64,000 nucleotides of DNA from Labia minor (taxonomy: Eukaryota > Arthropoda > Insecta > Dermaptera > Spongiphoridae), in the NCBI GenBank assembly GCA_963082975.1, contig OY720350.1:46206734-46270733 (forward strand), in the 5' to 3' direction. Made by a program: the position numbers and the translations under genes. The notes under the pieces are model-generated. The model was given only the letters and a program-made list of their open reading frames with translations. It was not told where the DNA came from and did no database searches. Positions within the stretch are counted from its first letter, which is position 1. Every line of letters starts with the position of its first letter. Positions 11,166-24,640 of this stretch are shown here, piece after piece.

Positions 11166-11882
11166 AAATTCAATGAAAAATTTTCTATACAAGAATTGGG
11201 GATCGATCTCGAATTCTCAACAAACTTCAGTATTCTTTCTTTAACTAATATTATTTTTAACTGTGCTTATATTTTATTTTGAAACTTAAGAAGAGATTGT
11301 TCCCTTGAAGCTTAATTTTATGCCAAGAGTGTGATTCAAAATATCCTGTTTTGAAAATAAAATTGGGTCATAAAAAATAAAGGTTACAAGAAAAAAAAAA
11401 ATTTCAATGTTGCCAAGATCTTTAATACTTTTGTTTCTTTAACTTTTGTTATTTGTTTAGTTTTAATCGATCAAAAGTTGAAGTAGGAAATAAAATTGAT
11501 CGATTGCCGGATCTCTTTCTTGTTGATGGTCAAGTATCTTAACAGGGGCGTGGTCTTAATGGATTTCAAGAAACTCCACCTTGAATGACAAATAGATATC
11601 CACGATTGGAATTAAAATTCTGAATTAGTACCAAGTGTTTAAAATTTTTGATCTAATCTAATAATTGTTATATTGAAATTAAATCTCTTGTATAATGGAT
11701 GTTTAAAAATTTACTTTTTATTCCATTCTATTTAACTATTTGCATATATTACTAGTTTAAATTTTTAAGAAATTTCTTTCTTTATTAAATATTAGAGAAA
11801 AAAATTTTTTTTTTATTTATTCTGTAAAAATGATATATTAAAAATTACTCTAAATTGTTAAAGCTTTGGTGGTTGTTTTTAT
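11166..11882. other. AT-rich sequence, nothing recognised
   Basis: Positions 11500-11620 are moderately complex and apparently unique. No ORF or RNA gene seen. Confidence 0.5.
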
Positions 11883-12057
11883 TATAAGGGAATTTTGCAA
11901 ATAAAACCACATATTGATATTTTATTGTAAATTTATTCAAAAACACAAATTGCAGAAGGAACAATCGAAACGTGTATTTTTTGTGTTTTTGAATAAATTT
12001 AGAATAAAATATCAATATGTGGTTTTATTTTTTTTTTATTTACAAAATCCCCTTATA
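11883..12057. mobile_element. Near-palindromic MITE
   Basis: The two halves are inverted copies of each other. Left arm 11883-11947 starts TATAAGGGAATTTTG and includes AAACCACATATTGATATTTT; the right arm (about 11979-12057) repeats these in reverse and ends CAAAATCCCCTTATA. The spacer is only about 30 bp. TA at each tip fits a Tc1/mariner-type target site. No coding sequence. The whole element would fold into one long hairpin with arms of about 65-75 bp. Confidence 0.85.
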
Positions 12058-13259
12058 CATATGACTCTATTCTAGATTATCCTTTATGATAGACTATGAA
12101 TTGGTAATATATATATTGATATAATTTCAAAGTTATATAGACTCGATCAAAAAAAAACAATTAATTTTCATCTAAAAATTTATTTATTAATTAAATTTTT
12201 TTTTTAATCCTCTCAATGAATGATTTTTTTTATAATTTTTTAATTGTCATTAATTAGCCAAGTTGCTAATAAAATATCTTTAATAATAATTTTTTGGAAG
12301 AGAGTTCTTTTTTCATTAATTTAACAACCGAAAAAAATTTTCCTTTTCTTCAAATATTCACTTGAAGGTCAATTTAGTTCGTTATTTATCACATTCAAAA
12401 TAAAACCAACACTTTCCTCAATAAATTATATTCTTAATGTTTTAACGTTACTAAATATAAGCTATTAATTAAATTTCACAAGTGAAAATTATTTTTATTT
12501 TTGTCCAATTTTGAAATTAAAAATAATATTCCTATATAGCATTTATAAATCATATAAATTTGATTAATATATATTATTTTTATTTTTATAATGTATTCAG
12601 TGTCGTAATTGAGAAGGTGCAACAGGGTTCACTTAAAAAAGGATTTCTTTATTCCATTTAAATATAACGTCAGTAGAAATATGATGATGTAATTAATGAA
12701 TTGACTAAAATTTATTTTAGCCAAGAAAATTGCAATTTTAATAAATTTAATTTAAAATGTAATGACATGTATTTTTTTTTAATAATTTTTTTCTAACTAG
12801 TTAATTAAAAGCATATAAATGCATATTCTGAATTTATTATTTTAACAATATAAATATTAATTTAATATATCAATTATATATATGTATATTAATCTAAAAT
12901 ACTAACAAAGTATGGCTAAAAGTTAAATTTTAAATTCATTCTGAAATTATTCATTTTAATTTTTTTTTTTTTTCAAAATTTCATTTTGAACTGAGAAAAA
13001 TACAAACGAATTTTTCCCATAATTTGTATATTTAATATAATGATATTTATTATTTTAATACAGCTTACATTTTCTGAACGAGTTGTTTAATAAATGTAGA
13101 TTAATAAAAAAAATACTTATTTCTTTTGAAAAAGATGAATATAAATAAATATATATATAAAAAAAATAATAATATAATAATTTATTATATGATATTTTAA
13201 ATATTTATTAAATAATTAGTATATATATATATAGAATAAATTTTATATTTTTCAACACT
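12058..13259. other. AT-rich sequence, nothing recognised
   Basis: Highly A/T-rich with several poly(T) runs; no ORF or element ends seen. Confidence 0.6.
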
Positions 13260-13870
13260 TTATATTGTATTTGCTTTGAAATTGTAAACTTTTTGGCCTG
13301 ATGATACATGGTTTGGATGATTCATCCGACCGGAGCCGATCGGTTACAGAATCTTTCAGTGAGATAGACAGACATGTCCTTTTAAAGACAAACATTTTTT
13401 AAGCTCGTTGAATGAACATCTGCCAGAGTTCACAGATTTATCTATAAAAAAACATTGTTCTTGTGAAGAGAATTATGTTTTTGTTTAATTGTAATTTATT
13501 TGAAAAATGCTTTTTTTTTCTGGTTATTGGCCGGATGAATGGCGTGGTGGGTAACCCGGCCTTTGGCCATATATAGGCAGTTACAGGTTGTTGGGTGGGG
13601 ATGGAGTGTTGGCACCATTTAGCATAAATCCATTGGAAAGTATTTCCCTTATCATTCAACAACTCCTACGATTCAAGAAGAACTGTCTCCTCCCTGTTAT
13701 ACCAAACTTCCATCTGCAATTCAATTTCACTTGGTCCTTACTAATCCTCCCACTCACTTCTTCGTGGAAGTGTCAGAGACAAGTATCTGTAATTTAGTAC
13801 AACGGGAGAGGGACCATGAGAAATTAGCAGACGTTTATCTTGTTGGAGATCTCTAAATGAGATTCGAGTA
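13260..13870. other. Moderately complex, apparently unique block
   Basis: Base composition is more balanced than on either side. A CCATATATAGG sequence (13567-13577) resembles a CArG or TATA-type site, but with seven A/T bases instead of six between CC and GG. Opposed small open frames at 13438-13662 (minus) and 13588-13797 (plus) have no family signature. This could be a host non-coding or UTR segment; I cannot tell. Confidence 0.35.
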
Positions 13871-16800
13871 TCGTTAAGATTAACTATTTTGACTTTCTAA
13901 CAGAGTGGAAAAGCAAAAAAAAAAAATAAAAAAATAAAAATATAAAAATAAATTTCTAATCTTTTCTATTATTTATTTATAGGTATCATACATATAAGCG
14001 TATAAAAAATAATAGTATTATTTCCCTTACAAGTAAAAATATTTTTTCAACTGATGACTGATTACAATTATAAAAAAATATTTTCTTCTTTTTTTTTTTA
14101 TCAAATAAATAATATATTTTCTTTTTATTAATAGTAATCACAATTTAGATTATTTAAATTTGTCATTATTATCCAAATACATTCTCAATGTGTGATAATT
14201 TGAAATTATGCAAATTTTGGAAATTTTAGGTGAGAATTCAAATATGAATAAACTTATTTAGAGATTCAAGAAAGGAGGGGAGTGAATTCAATAACGGCAG
14301 GAAACAGGTGGAGGGACAGACTATATACTAAACCCTTTTCTTTTTCAGTTAAAAAAAAAAAAAAAAAATAGAAAAAAAAATTGATTCCTCGAAGGACTGC
14401 TTTAGTCAAAAAAATAAAAAAATTTATATAACGTATAATAATCAAATAATAAATATTTTAAAATATATTAATTTAAAAAAAATATTTTATTAAGTTTACA
14501 TAAAAGATTTGAAAATTTTAATTATAAATTTAAATAGAAAATAAAGGTCAAAAAGAGATAAATTCATGGCATTTTGTGAGATAGAAATGGAATTTGTCAA
14601 ATAAGCAACGAGATAAAAAAAGTATCATTATTTTGCTAGGAGATGAAGAATTTTTTTTTTTTTTAATTTTAATAAATTATAATTGCTCTGTTGTGAGGAA
14701 TGAAAAGTGTAATGATTAGATAAATAATAAGAGAATGTACAGAGGCTGTGAATTTTCAAATTCATTATTGCCATTAATATAAAACGTTCATTAAAATATG
14801 ATATTGATAAACGTATTTTTGTTAGAATTTACATGAATTCATATTTAATGATTTTTCTTCAAATTATATTAAAATATTTCCATATTCAATGAATGAAATC
14901 GAAAATTATTATGTAAGAGAAATTCCTTTTTAGCAGCATCGGTTCATTTCATACACATAAACACTATCAATACAATATCTGTAAATGTATTCAAATAAAT
15001 TGGAAATGAGAGTAATATACATCAAGGTTGAATATTTACGATATAATAGTAGGTCTTGTGGCATTTAAGCTGTAAATATTAAATTATAGGAAAAAGTTTA
15101 AATATTTCTACCTATTATTTTTATTTTTTATGTTTATATTAAATGTTAGAATAGGCAATCGATTTAACTAGACAAGGAAATAGGAAAAGAAACCAATAAA
15201 AAAATAAGTCAATATTACATAATAAAATTCATATAAGATCTATGAATTATTTAATGCTCTTTGAATTTTTTTAATGAAAAAGGAATTACAACCAGATCCA
15301 TTACTAATTACTTTTTAAAATCAATTTTAAATATGTTATATATTGAAAAATATACAATTGAAGTGTAGATAGGATATTTGGTATATTTATTATATTTTCA
15401 AAAACAATTAAATTATTATTATTATTATATTACCAGTCTCCCATTGAATAAACATATCTAAATGAAATATATATAATTAACCCATCTAAACTTAAAAATC
15501 ATTCCTATTTTATAACGTTTTTCTTAACTTCACTTGGCGTCTGTCTGTTCGCTCTTTTGATAAATTGAAATCGATCTTTCATCGACTTTTTATTGAGATA
15601 GACTTTTGAAAATTTTTATAGATATTTCAATGGGTCCCTAAAATTCTTTTAAATTTTGATACATACTTTGATATAAGTATCTTAGCTCTTAAACTATCAA
15701 TTTTATTGCAGGATAAAAAAATTTGACAGTTTATGTATTTAATAAAATTTTTATTATTACAAAAATTTGACTTGATTGTTCATATAAATAAATTAAACTA
15801 AATGCGCCCAACGTTTTTCGTTGAATATGAAGCATTTCATACATAAACTTTGTCAGGCTTATAGAAAAATTATTTTATTCTTTTTAGTCCATTGGAAAAA
15901 CGTTATTTTATAAAACAATTTTATATTTATATTATTTTAATATTATTTATTTAAACAAAATAATTATATAATCATTCTTCAGAATAAAAAAAGGAGCAAA
16001 AAATCGCTTATGGCAAAATAAATATTTTCATTAGATTCTATGAAATTATATATATATATATATATATATATAGTTATTTAGAAAATGAAAGAATAATTTC
16101 GTCTTAAAAAAAGAGTATCCACACTCGTCCAAATCGTAAATAAAGCCTATTTTTCAAGAGAACTTATTAAAAAACTTGTTGAGAGGAAAGGAAATATGAT
16201 GAAGGAAAATATACTTGTTTACATATTGGCCTGACATTCCATTGGTCAGTACCAAGGACGTGAGAAATAATGATATTTGCCATTAAAAAAAAATAAATAA
16301 TAAAAAAAAAAAAAAATCAAAGAAGAGAAGGAATCAAATAACAATAACAAAACTCATCATTAATTAAAAATGGCTGGACTTTGACGAATCAGACTAACTT
16401 CCTGTATAAAACTAAAATCACTCAAAAATAATAGCATTCTATCTTTTATATGTCAATTAAAAATAAAGAGTAAAACTTAAAAGCGTGATTATAATAGGCA
16501 CTTTCTCTAAAATTAATTTCAAATAAATTTCTATAATTATATACAGACGGATCAAGTTAAAGAACTCCAGAGTTATAAATAGAAGCCAGAAACTTATTTT
16601 GCAACACTCTCAATGCGTGACTATTTAATGACGATTTTGTTTTCAGTTTCCTTTTTATTCCCGAATTCAAAAATATAATAATAATAATAATAATAATATA
16701 TATTTCAATAAATAAATAAATTAAATCTAATTGCATCGAGTCTCTGTTCTAAAAACTGGAGTGAAGAAATAGAACGCTACATCAATTAGAATGAAGATCA

Positions 16801-18394
16801 TTTCATCCTAGACTGAGATAAAAAAAAAAGTACAGTAAGTTTTGTAATGAGTTGTAAAGATGATGATGGAATAGAAATGAAGCAACATGAAAAGATTCTT
16901 AGATCATTGATCCAGAGACTAATGGCATGGTTGCTTTGGCAATGTTTATTTTAAACTGTTGAATTCCAACGGCCTTGGCATATTGAAATCACCAGTGATC
17001 ATAATTTCTAAAATAATGGAAATCGATATTGAAGATATTAATTATTAATTATTTTTATTTTCTATAAATAAGTTAATTAATTATATAAAATAATATTAAA
17101 ATCACAAAATAATAAAAATAATGAATAAATTATAAATTATTTAGAAAAGAAGAGTTAATTAAAATTAAATAAAATAGATAGTTCATTATTTTTGTTTTCC
17201 TTTTCTTATTTTTATTTAAAATTATTATACTGTTTTCCTAATTTATGCTAATCCTAATCAAGCTTTATACTAGTATTTTTTTTATATAATATTACGTTCA
17301 CATTTATTTAACCATATATAAATATTTATAATCAATATTTCCATAGTCAATTCCATTTCAAATTCCTAGGTTAAAAGATATATAAGAATGTGTGAATAAA
17401 TGTATGACATTTGTCTAAATAACTAACTCGATATATTCTATTGTATTATTATGAAAATGAATTAGAATAATTTTAACTAAATGGGATTATAAGTTTTTTA
17501 AATAGTGGTAATATCATTAAATTAAGAAAAAATCAAATTAAAATTAAAAATTTAATAGTTTGAAATTAATAATAGTGAACATTTTATGTATTTCAGTTTG
17601 ATTAAATTGAAAATTGCTTACTAAAAAAGGACCTTATCGTTTTTGAAAATCATAGTTTCAAGTTTTTCTTCATAAATATTTTAAGTTACATAATTTTATT
17701 GAATTAAAGAAATAAAACACACTGGTTTTGAGTCAATTAGTGAAATATTCTTTTCAAAGAATCAAATAGACAAAAGAATATAATATAATATAAAAGAATA
17801 TAATTTTAATACCTCATTATCAAAGAATAGAATAGATTGAATTCTTTTAAATTAAAATTGTGTATAATCGTTTTAAGTCTTTTAATAAATTATTTTTTTT
17901 TTTACATATTTTTATTTTTTTATCTTTACTATTTAAAGTGCAATTATATTATTTTATTAATGAACAATGAGACATGAATATTTATGAATTCTATAAATTT
18001 GTATAGTGATAAGAACTAATTCATTGTTAAAAGAATATAATTAAATAAATTATCAAATTCATATAGGTAAAGATATCAACAATTAGAAATAATTAATTAA
18101 TGAATCAATTATTAACGCCATCTTTAAAGAATTAATTAAAAATTAATTTTAAATTTTATATTTTTCAATTTGTAATTGTGATAAATAAATAATCCTTCCT
18201 TTAAAAATAATATGACCTTATGGTTAAACTATTCTTTGGAATTTGTTTATGTCAGAATCATATGTATTATCTAATCATTCATAAATTAACATAAATTGAA
18301 CTAATATGTATGCGTTAGTAATTCTTCCTAGTCATATAGTCAAGGGTAAGTGAAGCTTAATAATTATCGAAGAACTGAGAATGTTTGCATCAGG
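13871..18394. other. Long AT-rich stretch without recognisable features
   Basis: About 4.5 kb of A/T-rich DNA with short TA and TAA repeats (near 16050-16072 and 16677-16698). Positions 15520-15700 and 16730-16990 are slightly more complex and look unique. No ORF over 60 codons, no element ends, no RNA gene. Confidence 0.55.
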
Positions 18395-18600
18395 TGGTTG
18401 ACGTAGGTGGTAAATTCATGATGTGAGTGCATCCATGTTGGTTGGGTGCATTGTGGGCAAGGTTGCCGACGTGGCCTTGGATGTTGGCGACGGCTAAAAA
18501 TAGTCCAAGCGGCGCCGTCGATCAGAGGTAAAAATGCAGCGTCTCCGTTGCTCAGCTCTCAACTTCACAGCACAACTGGGCAACTTTCCTTTTGAGGATC
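18395..18600 (+). promoter_or_regulatory. Possible promoter-like GC-richer block
   Basis: A sharp island in AT-rich DNA. CTAAAAATAG at 18494-18503 fits a MEF2 site and could also serve as a weak TATA element. It sits between inverted CGACGGC (18488-18494) and GCCGTCG (18514-18520) arms. An initiator-like TCAGAGG follows about 30 bp downstream, then the short frame at 18534. All of this is motif-level inference; strand is assigned from the TATA-to-initiator order. Confidence 0.3.
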
Positions 18601-18671
18601 GTCAAAAACCATTCGAGGTTCTATTAAAAGAAGAAGGAGAATCTCCAAACTGGTTTCCTATTATCCACTGA
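18534..18671 (+). CDS. Possible 45-codon small ORF, not recognised
   Basis: The frame starts MQRLRCSALNFTAQLGN and ends PNWFPIIH before a TGA. It lies directly downstream of the promoter-like island and has less A/T-biased codons than random frames here. There is no signal peptide, membrane segment or family motif I recognise. It could equally be an untranslated first exon or plain non-coding DNA. Confidence that it is translated is low. Confidence 0.15.
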   Translation: MQRLRCSALNFTAQLGNFPFEDRQKPFEVLLKEEGESPNWFPIIH

Positions 18672-20099
18672 TATAAATAAATAATCTCCTTTCTCCTCTA
18701 TTAAAATTCTAATGCAATTTAAAAATATAATTATCCAAATGTGAATATATAATTTATTAAAATATCATTTTTTATAAAATTAAAATATTTAATAAATAAA
18801 AAATATGAATTTTTGTGTAATATTTTCATTATATAATTATTTAAATGTAAAATAAAAAAAAAAAAAAAATTGATAATTTAAATGACATGTTCACTGAATG
18901 GTATATGAATGAAATATTATTTCCAATTAGAGCAAGAAAATGCGATATACATTAGTATATATTATTACCATAAAAATAGTTTAAATTACTTTTTGATGAT
19001 ATTTTATCTTCATATATTAATAATAATAATAATTATAATTTGACTTTATTTAAAATTTGTCAATATTTTATTATATTTTATAATAAATTTAATAAAATAA
19101 CTATTAAATAAAATTTTAACCTATTTCCTTAAAAATTGATATATTTTCTATGAATAATTTTATGTAAAATGTATTTTTGTTGAATTGAGAGAAGAATAGT
19201 TAAAAAATAATAACTTGTAAAAAAAAATTCAAATATTTTTTTATCGATTAAAACAATTCCAAAAGAATAAATTAAATAGATTTGAATTCAATGATACATT
19301 TTGTTTCAATAATGTAGATAAGTACAGATTCAAATATCACATTAAAAAAAAATAACAATAATAATCATGTTTTAACTAAAAATAAAAAAAAATCATGTAA
19401 TAATGTATACTTTCAAAGTACAAGGCCAGACAGTACTATTAGTATACCTACTTGTCAACTTGTATTTGCAATGAAGTTAAAAAAGAAAAAAAATCTGGCG
19501 CCTGAACATAATAAATAATGATGAAGAGATATATAATTGGCACGAATTAAAAAAAACCTGAAATAGATAGCTTTCAGGAAAGTTAAAATAAAAATAAAAT
19601 TTATAAAATTGTATGCGAAAATATCAAATATCCTTGAAGAAACTATTCAGGACTTTCTCTTAAATAAAAGTTTTTTTTAATAATACGAATAAATGTATAC
19701 ATTTTATAGAAAAAATAAATATTTATTTTACAAATTCATTCAATCATTGATTTAATTTATTTAAATTTAAATTATAATATATTTATGAAATTTCTATTTT
19801 AATTAACGAAAGTGAAATTATTTATTTAGTTTTATATATTTTAAATAATCTGTATTTATTTTTTTCAATTTTTATTTATAATAAATTTGATTGTAATATT
19901 ATTTTGATGTGATATTCAAGTCACTTTTTACTATTATTACTATTTGTTTTATTTTTTTGTTTAAATTTATTATCCTAAAATTTGAATTTAATTTTTATTG
20001 GTGTGTGTGTGTGTCAACCTTTATAATATATTTCAAAAATATATTATAATATATAATATTATATAATACACATTTCATACATTTCAAATAGAATATTGT
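18672..20099. other. AT-rich sequence, nothing recognised
   Basis: Highly A/T-rich. TGGCGCCTGAACA at 19497-19509 looks like a retroviral-type primer binding site but has no LTR next to it. No ORF seen. Confidence 0.5.
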
Positions 20100-20116
20100 A
20101 GTCTTTCATTCATTAT

Positions 20117-20250
20117 AGACCAATCAGAAAGAAACGAAATTATCCAAAATGGTGGAGGCATAATTTTCTTTAACCAATGGCTGGAGTTAAATTTTATATT
20201 GCATTTTGGGCTATAGGTGGCACCCTTCAAATGAAGAGACCCCGCCCCCT
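20117..20250. promoter_or_regulatory. Possible promoter-like CCAAT/GC-box cluster
   Basis: Two CCAAT pentamers (20120-20124 and 20174-20178) and a CCCCGCCCC GC box (20240-20248) lie within 130 bp of otherwise A/T-rich DNA, with a CCAAAATGGTGG in between. Such clusters are typical of polymerase II promoters. There is no exon I can attach to it, and the orientation is unknown. Confidence 0.25.
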
Positions 20251-20502
20251 ATTTTTTTTTTAAATATAAATTTTTGTTTCAACTTTTTTATTAAATTTAT
20301 TTATTTGATAAATTTTTGTTCATTTAATAATACACATATTAATTAATTAATTTATTTAAAGATTCTTACTAGACTCTTTATCAGGTTTAGGCTGAAAATG
20401 TTTTAATAATATGTTTATATTATTTCATGTATATTATATTATTTAAAAATTATAATTAAAATATACTAATTAAGCATTTGACAAAACTGAAAATTATAAT
20501 TT

Positions 20503-21085
20503 TTACTATCTGGTCAGAAATAGTATTGGGATCACGAAAATTTTCGATGTTGAGATTTTGATGTTTTTATACGTTTTGAAGGTTCCTGAATCATTTTCAC
20601 TAAGGTTGAGAAAAATATCTGTGTGTGTGTGTGTGTGTGTGTAACCTAGATTACGCAAAAACGGTTTGAGCTAGAATCATGAAATTTGGTACATGGGCAT
20701 TATTCAAAATTCATAGTTTTCTATAACCTTTTGAGAAATATAACTCATTTGGAAGAGGGTCATTACCTACAACGTTTTGATTTTTTTTCTTCTAAAGTGA
20801 CCGTAAAAATAAAGATATATGTTTGATAATTTTTCACATGATTAATAATTGTATAAAACTGCTATATATCGAATTTCAGCTTGATTGTACTGAAAGTACC
20901 AGAATTAATTTTTTAACACTGCAAATCTCACGCGCCAACACGTGACGTGGTGCCATCAACAAAGACCCAAACATGCGCTGGTTCACTAAATATTATTTAT
21001 TAATTTTAATTTATAATTTAATTTAAATTAATATGTTATTTAATCCAATTCAAATTTTCGAGATAGTCGAGTGGAGACAATCCAG
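20503..21085 (+). mobile_element. Family A copy A5
   Basis: A full-length family A copy. The 5' hairpin is damaged (ACTATCTGGTCAGAAATAGT). The (GT)n is about 20 nt at 20620-20641. The 3' side keeps CGAGATAGT and a hairpin with one change (GAGTG-GAGA-CAATC). A few bases are lost from the conserved GATTGAATTGCTGAAAG region near 20885. Confidence 0.85.
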
Positions 21086-22009
21086 ATTTTTTTAAAAATA
21101 AATTCAATTCATAATAGATATCAATGAGAAAATTATTATTTTTTCTGTAAAATTTAAAATATACCTACCATTCAAATATAAGTTATATATTAATGTATTA
21201 TCCATTTATGAAATTCTAAAGGTTATAAAAACAAAATAATAAAAATAGATGGTGAAGCAGCAAGGTTAAATTTTTTTTTCAATTATTCTTTCCTAGCTAT
21301 CATAGCTATTTTGGCAATTATTTATACATAAAAAGATAATTTCATTTACTATTTTTATTATTCTTATAATGGCTTGTATGCCAATTGAAAAATAACCTTC
21401 TCATATTATTTTATATAATGATTTTAATCAAAAAACAACAAAATTTGAGGAAAACCTCCTTGGGATGATTTTCAAAGTGTGTTGTTTCTTTGTTTGTGTC
21501 TGGATAAAACAATCCGCCCAATCCTTCGTTTCCTATGAATGAATGATTCATAGTGGCAACCTTGTTAGAATTCTCGTCAATCCCACACAGTCACTTCTTG
21601 CTCCATATGCATATTTTCTTAACAAGCGAGTGGGATCTCTTTTGCTTGAAGCTTTCTTTCTGCCTCCACGGCTGCCCACCTTAAGTACGTCCCTCCTATT
21701 CAACAAGGATAAGGAAATCGGAAAGTAAATCATTCATCCTGAACACTTTCCGTATATGAACATATATATATATATATATAAGAAAAAATAGTATAGTACA
21801 TTTCCGGTTGCTTCATAAGGAGAATGTTATATCATTAAAATTCAATAATCATTAATAATATACTAATATTTGATTAATAACAGAATAAGAATGATGATTA
21901 AATCTTTAATATATTATTTTGAAATATTGATAATTAAAATATTATACTTGTAATTATAATTAAATTGTAAATGTATTAACTGTTATAAATAGCAGTTGAT
22001 TGTAAAAGC
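21086..22009. other. AT-rich DNA with one unique block
   Basis: Positions 21430-21750 are moderately complex. Two 61-codon frames overlap on opposite strands there (21543-21728 plus, 21548-21733 minus); neither shows a family motif and both cannot be real, so neither is called. The rest is A/T-rich. Confidence 0.4.
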
Positions 22010-22036
22010 ATACCTCCCTTACTATCGTCGCTCGGT
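22010..22036 (-). mobile_element. Family B 5'-end fragment
   Basis: Only the first ~27 bases of family B are present on the minus strand: ACCGAGCGACGATAGTAAGG, one change from the consensus. The rest of the element is missing, so this is a truncated or abortive copy. Confidence 0.6.
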
Positions 22037-22447
22037 AAAAATGTAAGCAACCAAATATTGTCATAATAGTTAATTAAATCAGTTAATTTGGTTGCCTATT
22101 TATAAAATAGGTAAATTTTCCGATTTAACTATTCTAACACGATGAAATAAATATTAGATAAATGACAAAGAATTACACCAGCTACTTATATATTCTAATC
22201 TTATATTACAATTACAATGTATCTAATAAACAACTAATACTAATTGGGTAATTGATTTCAAATTAATAAAAAAACAAATAATAACAATAACAATAATATA
22301 GATATATAATTAATAAAGAAGTAGGAAAAAACAAAACATAATAAAAAAATAATAAATAATATAAAATAAATTGGATCAGAAAAAAAAATTAAATAAATTC
22401 ATAAATATAGTAGAAAAATTAATGTTATTAAAAAAAAAAAAAAAAAT
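22037..22447. other. AT-rich sequence, nothing recognised
   Basis: Highly A/T-rich; no ORF or element ends seen. Confidence 0.6.
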
Positions 22448-23052
22448 CTGGAGTGTCTCCACTCGACTATCTCGCAAAATTGAATTGGATTAAATTACAT
22501 ATATTATTTTAAATTAAATTAAATTAATTAAATTATAAATTAAAATTAATAAATAATATTTATTGAACCAGCGCATGTTTGGCTCTTGGTTGATGGCACC
22601 ACGTCACGTGTTGGCTCGTTAGATTTAAAGTGTTAAAAAATTAATTCTGGTACTTTCAGCGATTCAATCAAGCTGAAATTCTATATATAGCAATTTTATA
22701 CAATTATTAATCATGTGAAAAATTATGAAACATATATCTTTTTTTTTACGGTCACTTTAGAGGAAAAAAATCAAAACGTTGTAGGTAATAACCCTCTTCC
22801 AATTGAGCTACATTTCTCAAAAGTTGATAGAAAACTATGAATTTTGAATAATGCCCATGTACCATATTTCATCATTCTAGCTCAAACCGTTTTTGCGTAA
22901 TCTTGGTTACATACATACATACATACATACACACACAGACATTTTTCTCAACCTTAGTGAAAATGATTCAGGAACCTTCAAAACGTATAAAAACATCAAA
23001 ATCTCAACATCGAAAATTTTTGTGATAGCAATACTATCTCTGGCGAGATAGT
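22448..23052 (-). mobile_element. Family A copy A6, full length
   Basis: Intact hairpin end at 22448, perfect GCGAGATAGT at 23043-23052. The microsatellite is mainly ACAT units with a short AC run (22911-22938). Confidence 0.9.
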
Positions 23053-24047
23053 AAAAAAGATAGGTATAGAATATTTTATATTATTTATTTATTTATTTAT
23101 TATTAATAATGTAGTTTAAAAAAATTAGTCCATTATCTATCAAGACTTCATATTGAAATTAATTCAATTTAATAATTTTTTAAATCACGATTGAAAGATT
23201 CGTAGGGATAGGAGGGGGTTTATTTAATTGTGACTATTTTTATAGAACGGTCAAATATTTAGCCTATATACTATCACTATTTTTATCCCATTCTTTTTAC
23301 ACAAAGAATCGATATAATTATTTATCCTCCCCTCCACAAAAATTAATTTTTTTATTAAATTATATATTAGATAAATATTCTAGTCATCATTGTCAGACAT
23401 TTCCTGATACTGTTTTTGTTCTAATTTATATATTTATATATATTTTTATGTAGATGTCTTTCATTAAAAAAAAAATTATGAATTGAAACTAAAAGCCGTT
23501 GATTGAATCAATCACAAACAGAACAAAGTTCATTTGAAAAGAACAAAAGAGTAGAAAAATAAATAAAAATCATTTTTTTACAAATCAATATACATACAAA
23601 TATATAAGTACACCATGTCTTCTTAAAAAGAATAAATGAGAGCAAAGTCTTTTGAACCCATTTGAACTTAATTCCATATACATATGCATTAGAAATAATT
23701 GTTTATCATTATCTATTAAACTTCATTCAATCAATCATTAAAATGAGAAAAATCATTTAATTTTAAATCAACTGATTTGACAAAAATGTTTTTTTAATAA
23801 CTAATTTAATGACTTATAAAATATACTTAATATATCATATATACACCTATATATAATATACTAGTATATGTAGTATTAAACATTAATAAATAATACGTAA
23901 ACAAAATAACTGTTTTAAATAAATTTAAATATGGCATTACTCTACATTTACTATTCAATTAAAAAAAAAAATATAAATAAATTATACAATTTACTATATA
24001 GAAACAATACTCTAATTCTATGAAATATTAAAACTTATATAAAAAAT
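23053..24047. other. AT-rich sequence, nothing recognised
   Basis: A short TTTA tetranucleotide run lies near 23085-23100. No ORF or element ends seen. Confidence 0.6.
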
Positions 24048-24640
24048 CTGGTGGGTCTCCACTCAACTATCTCGCAAATTTGAATTGGATTAAATAACAT
24101 ATATTAATTTAAATTAAATTAAATTATAAATTAAAATTAATAAATAAGATTTATTGAACCAGCACATGTTTGGCTCTTTGTTGATGGCCCACGTCACTTG
24201 TTGGCGCGTGAGATTTGCAGTGTCAAAAAATTAATTCTGGTACTTTCATCCATTCAATCAAGCTGAAATTCTATATATAGCAATTTTATACAATTATTAA
24301 TCATGTGAAAAATTATCAAACATATATCTTTATTTTTACGGTCACTTTAGAAGAAAAAAAAATCAAATCGTTGTAGGTAATGACCCTCTTCCGGTTGAGC
24401 TACATTTCTCAAAAGTTGATAGAAAACTATGAATTTTGAATAATGCCCATGTACCAAATTTCATCATTCTAGCTCAAACCGTTTTTGCGTAATCTTGATT
24501 ACATACATACATACACACACACACAGACATTTTTCTCAACCTTAGTGAAAATGATTTAGGAACCTTCAAAACGTATAAAAACGTCAAAATCTCAATATCG
24601 AAAATTTTCGTGATCGCAATACTATCTCTGGCGAGATAGT
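24048..24640 (-). mobile_element. Family A copy A7, full length
   Basis: The hairpin end at 24048 carries changes (CTGGTGGGTCTCCACTC), which weaken the stem. The other end is a perfect GCGAGATAGT (24631-24640). Short ACAT/AC microsatellite near 24502-24526. Confidence 0.9.

Noticed and set aside
13567-13577. CCATATATAGG as an SRF (CArG) site or TATA promoter
   Set aside because: Seven A/T bases instead of six, and no initiator or exon at the right distance.
19494-19512. TGGCGCCTGAACA, similar to a lysine-tRNA primer binding site of LTR elements
   Set aside because: No LTR, no matching second LTR and no polypurine tract nearby. The same holds for GGCGCCA sites at 34.14 and 62.11 kb.
21543-21733. 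Two 61-codon frames on opposite strands
   Set aside because: They overlap completely, have no family motif and no supporting signals; at most one could be real.
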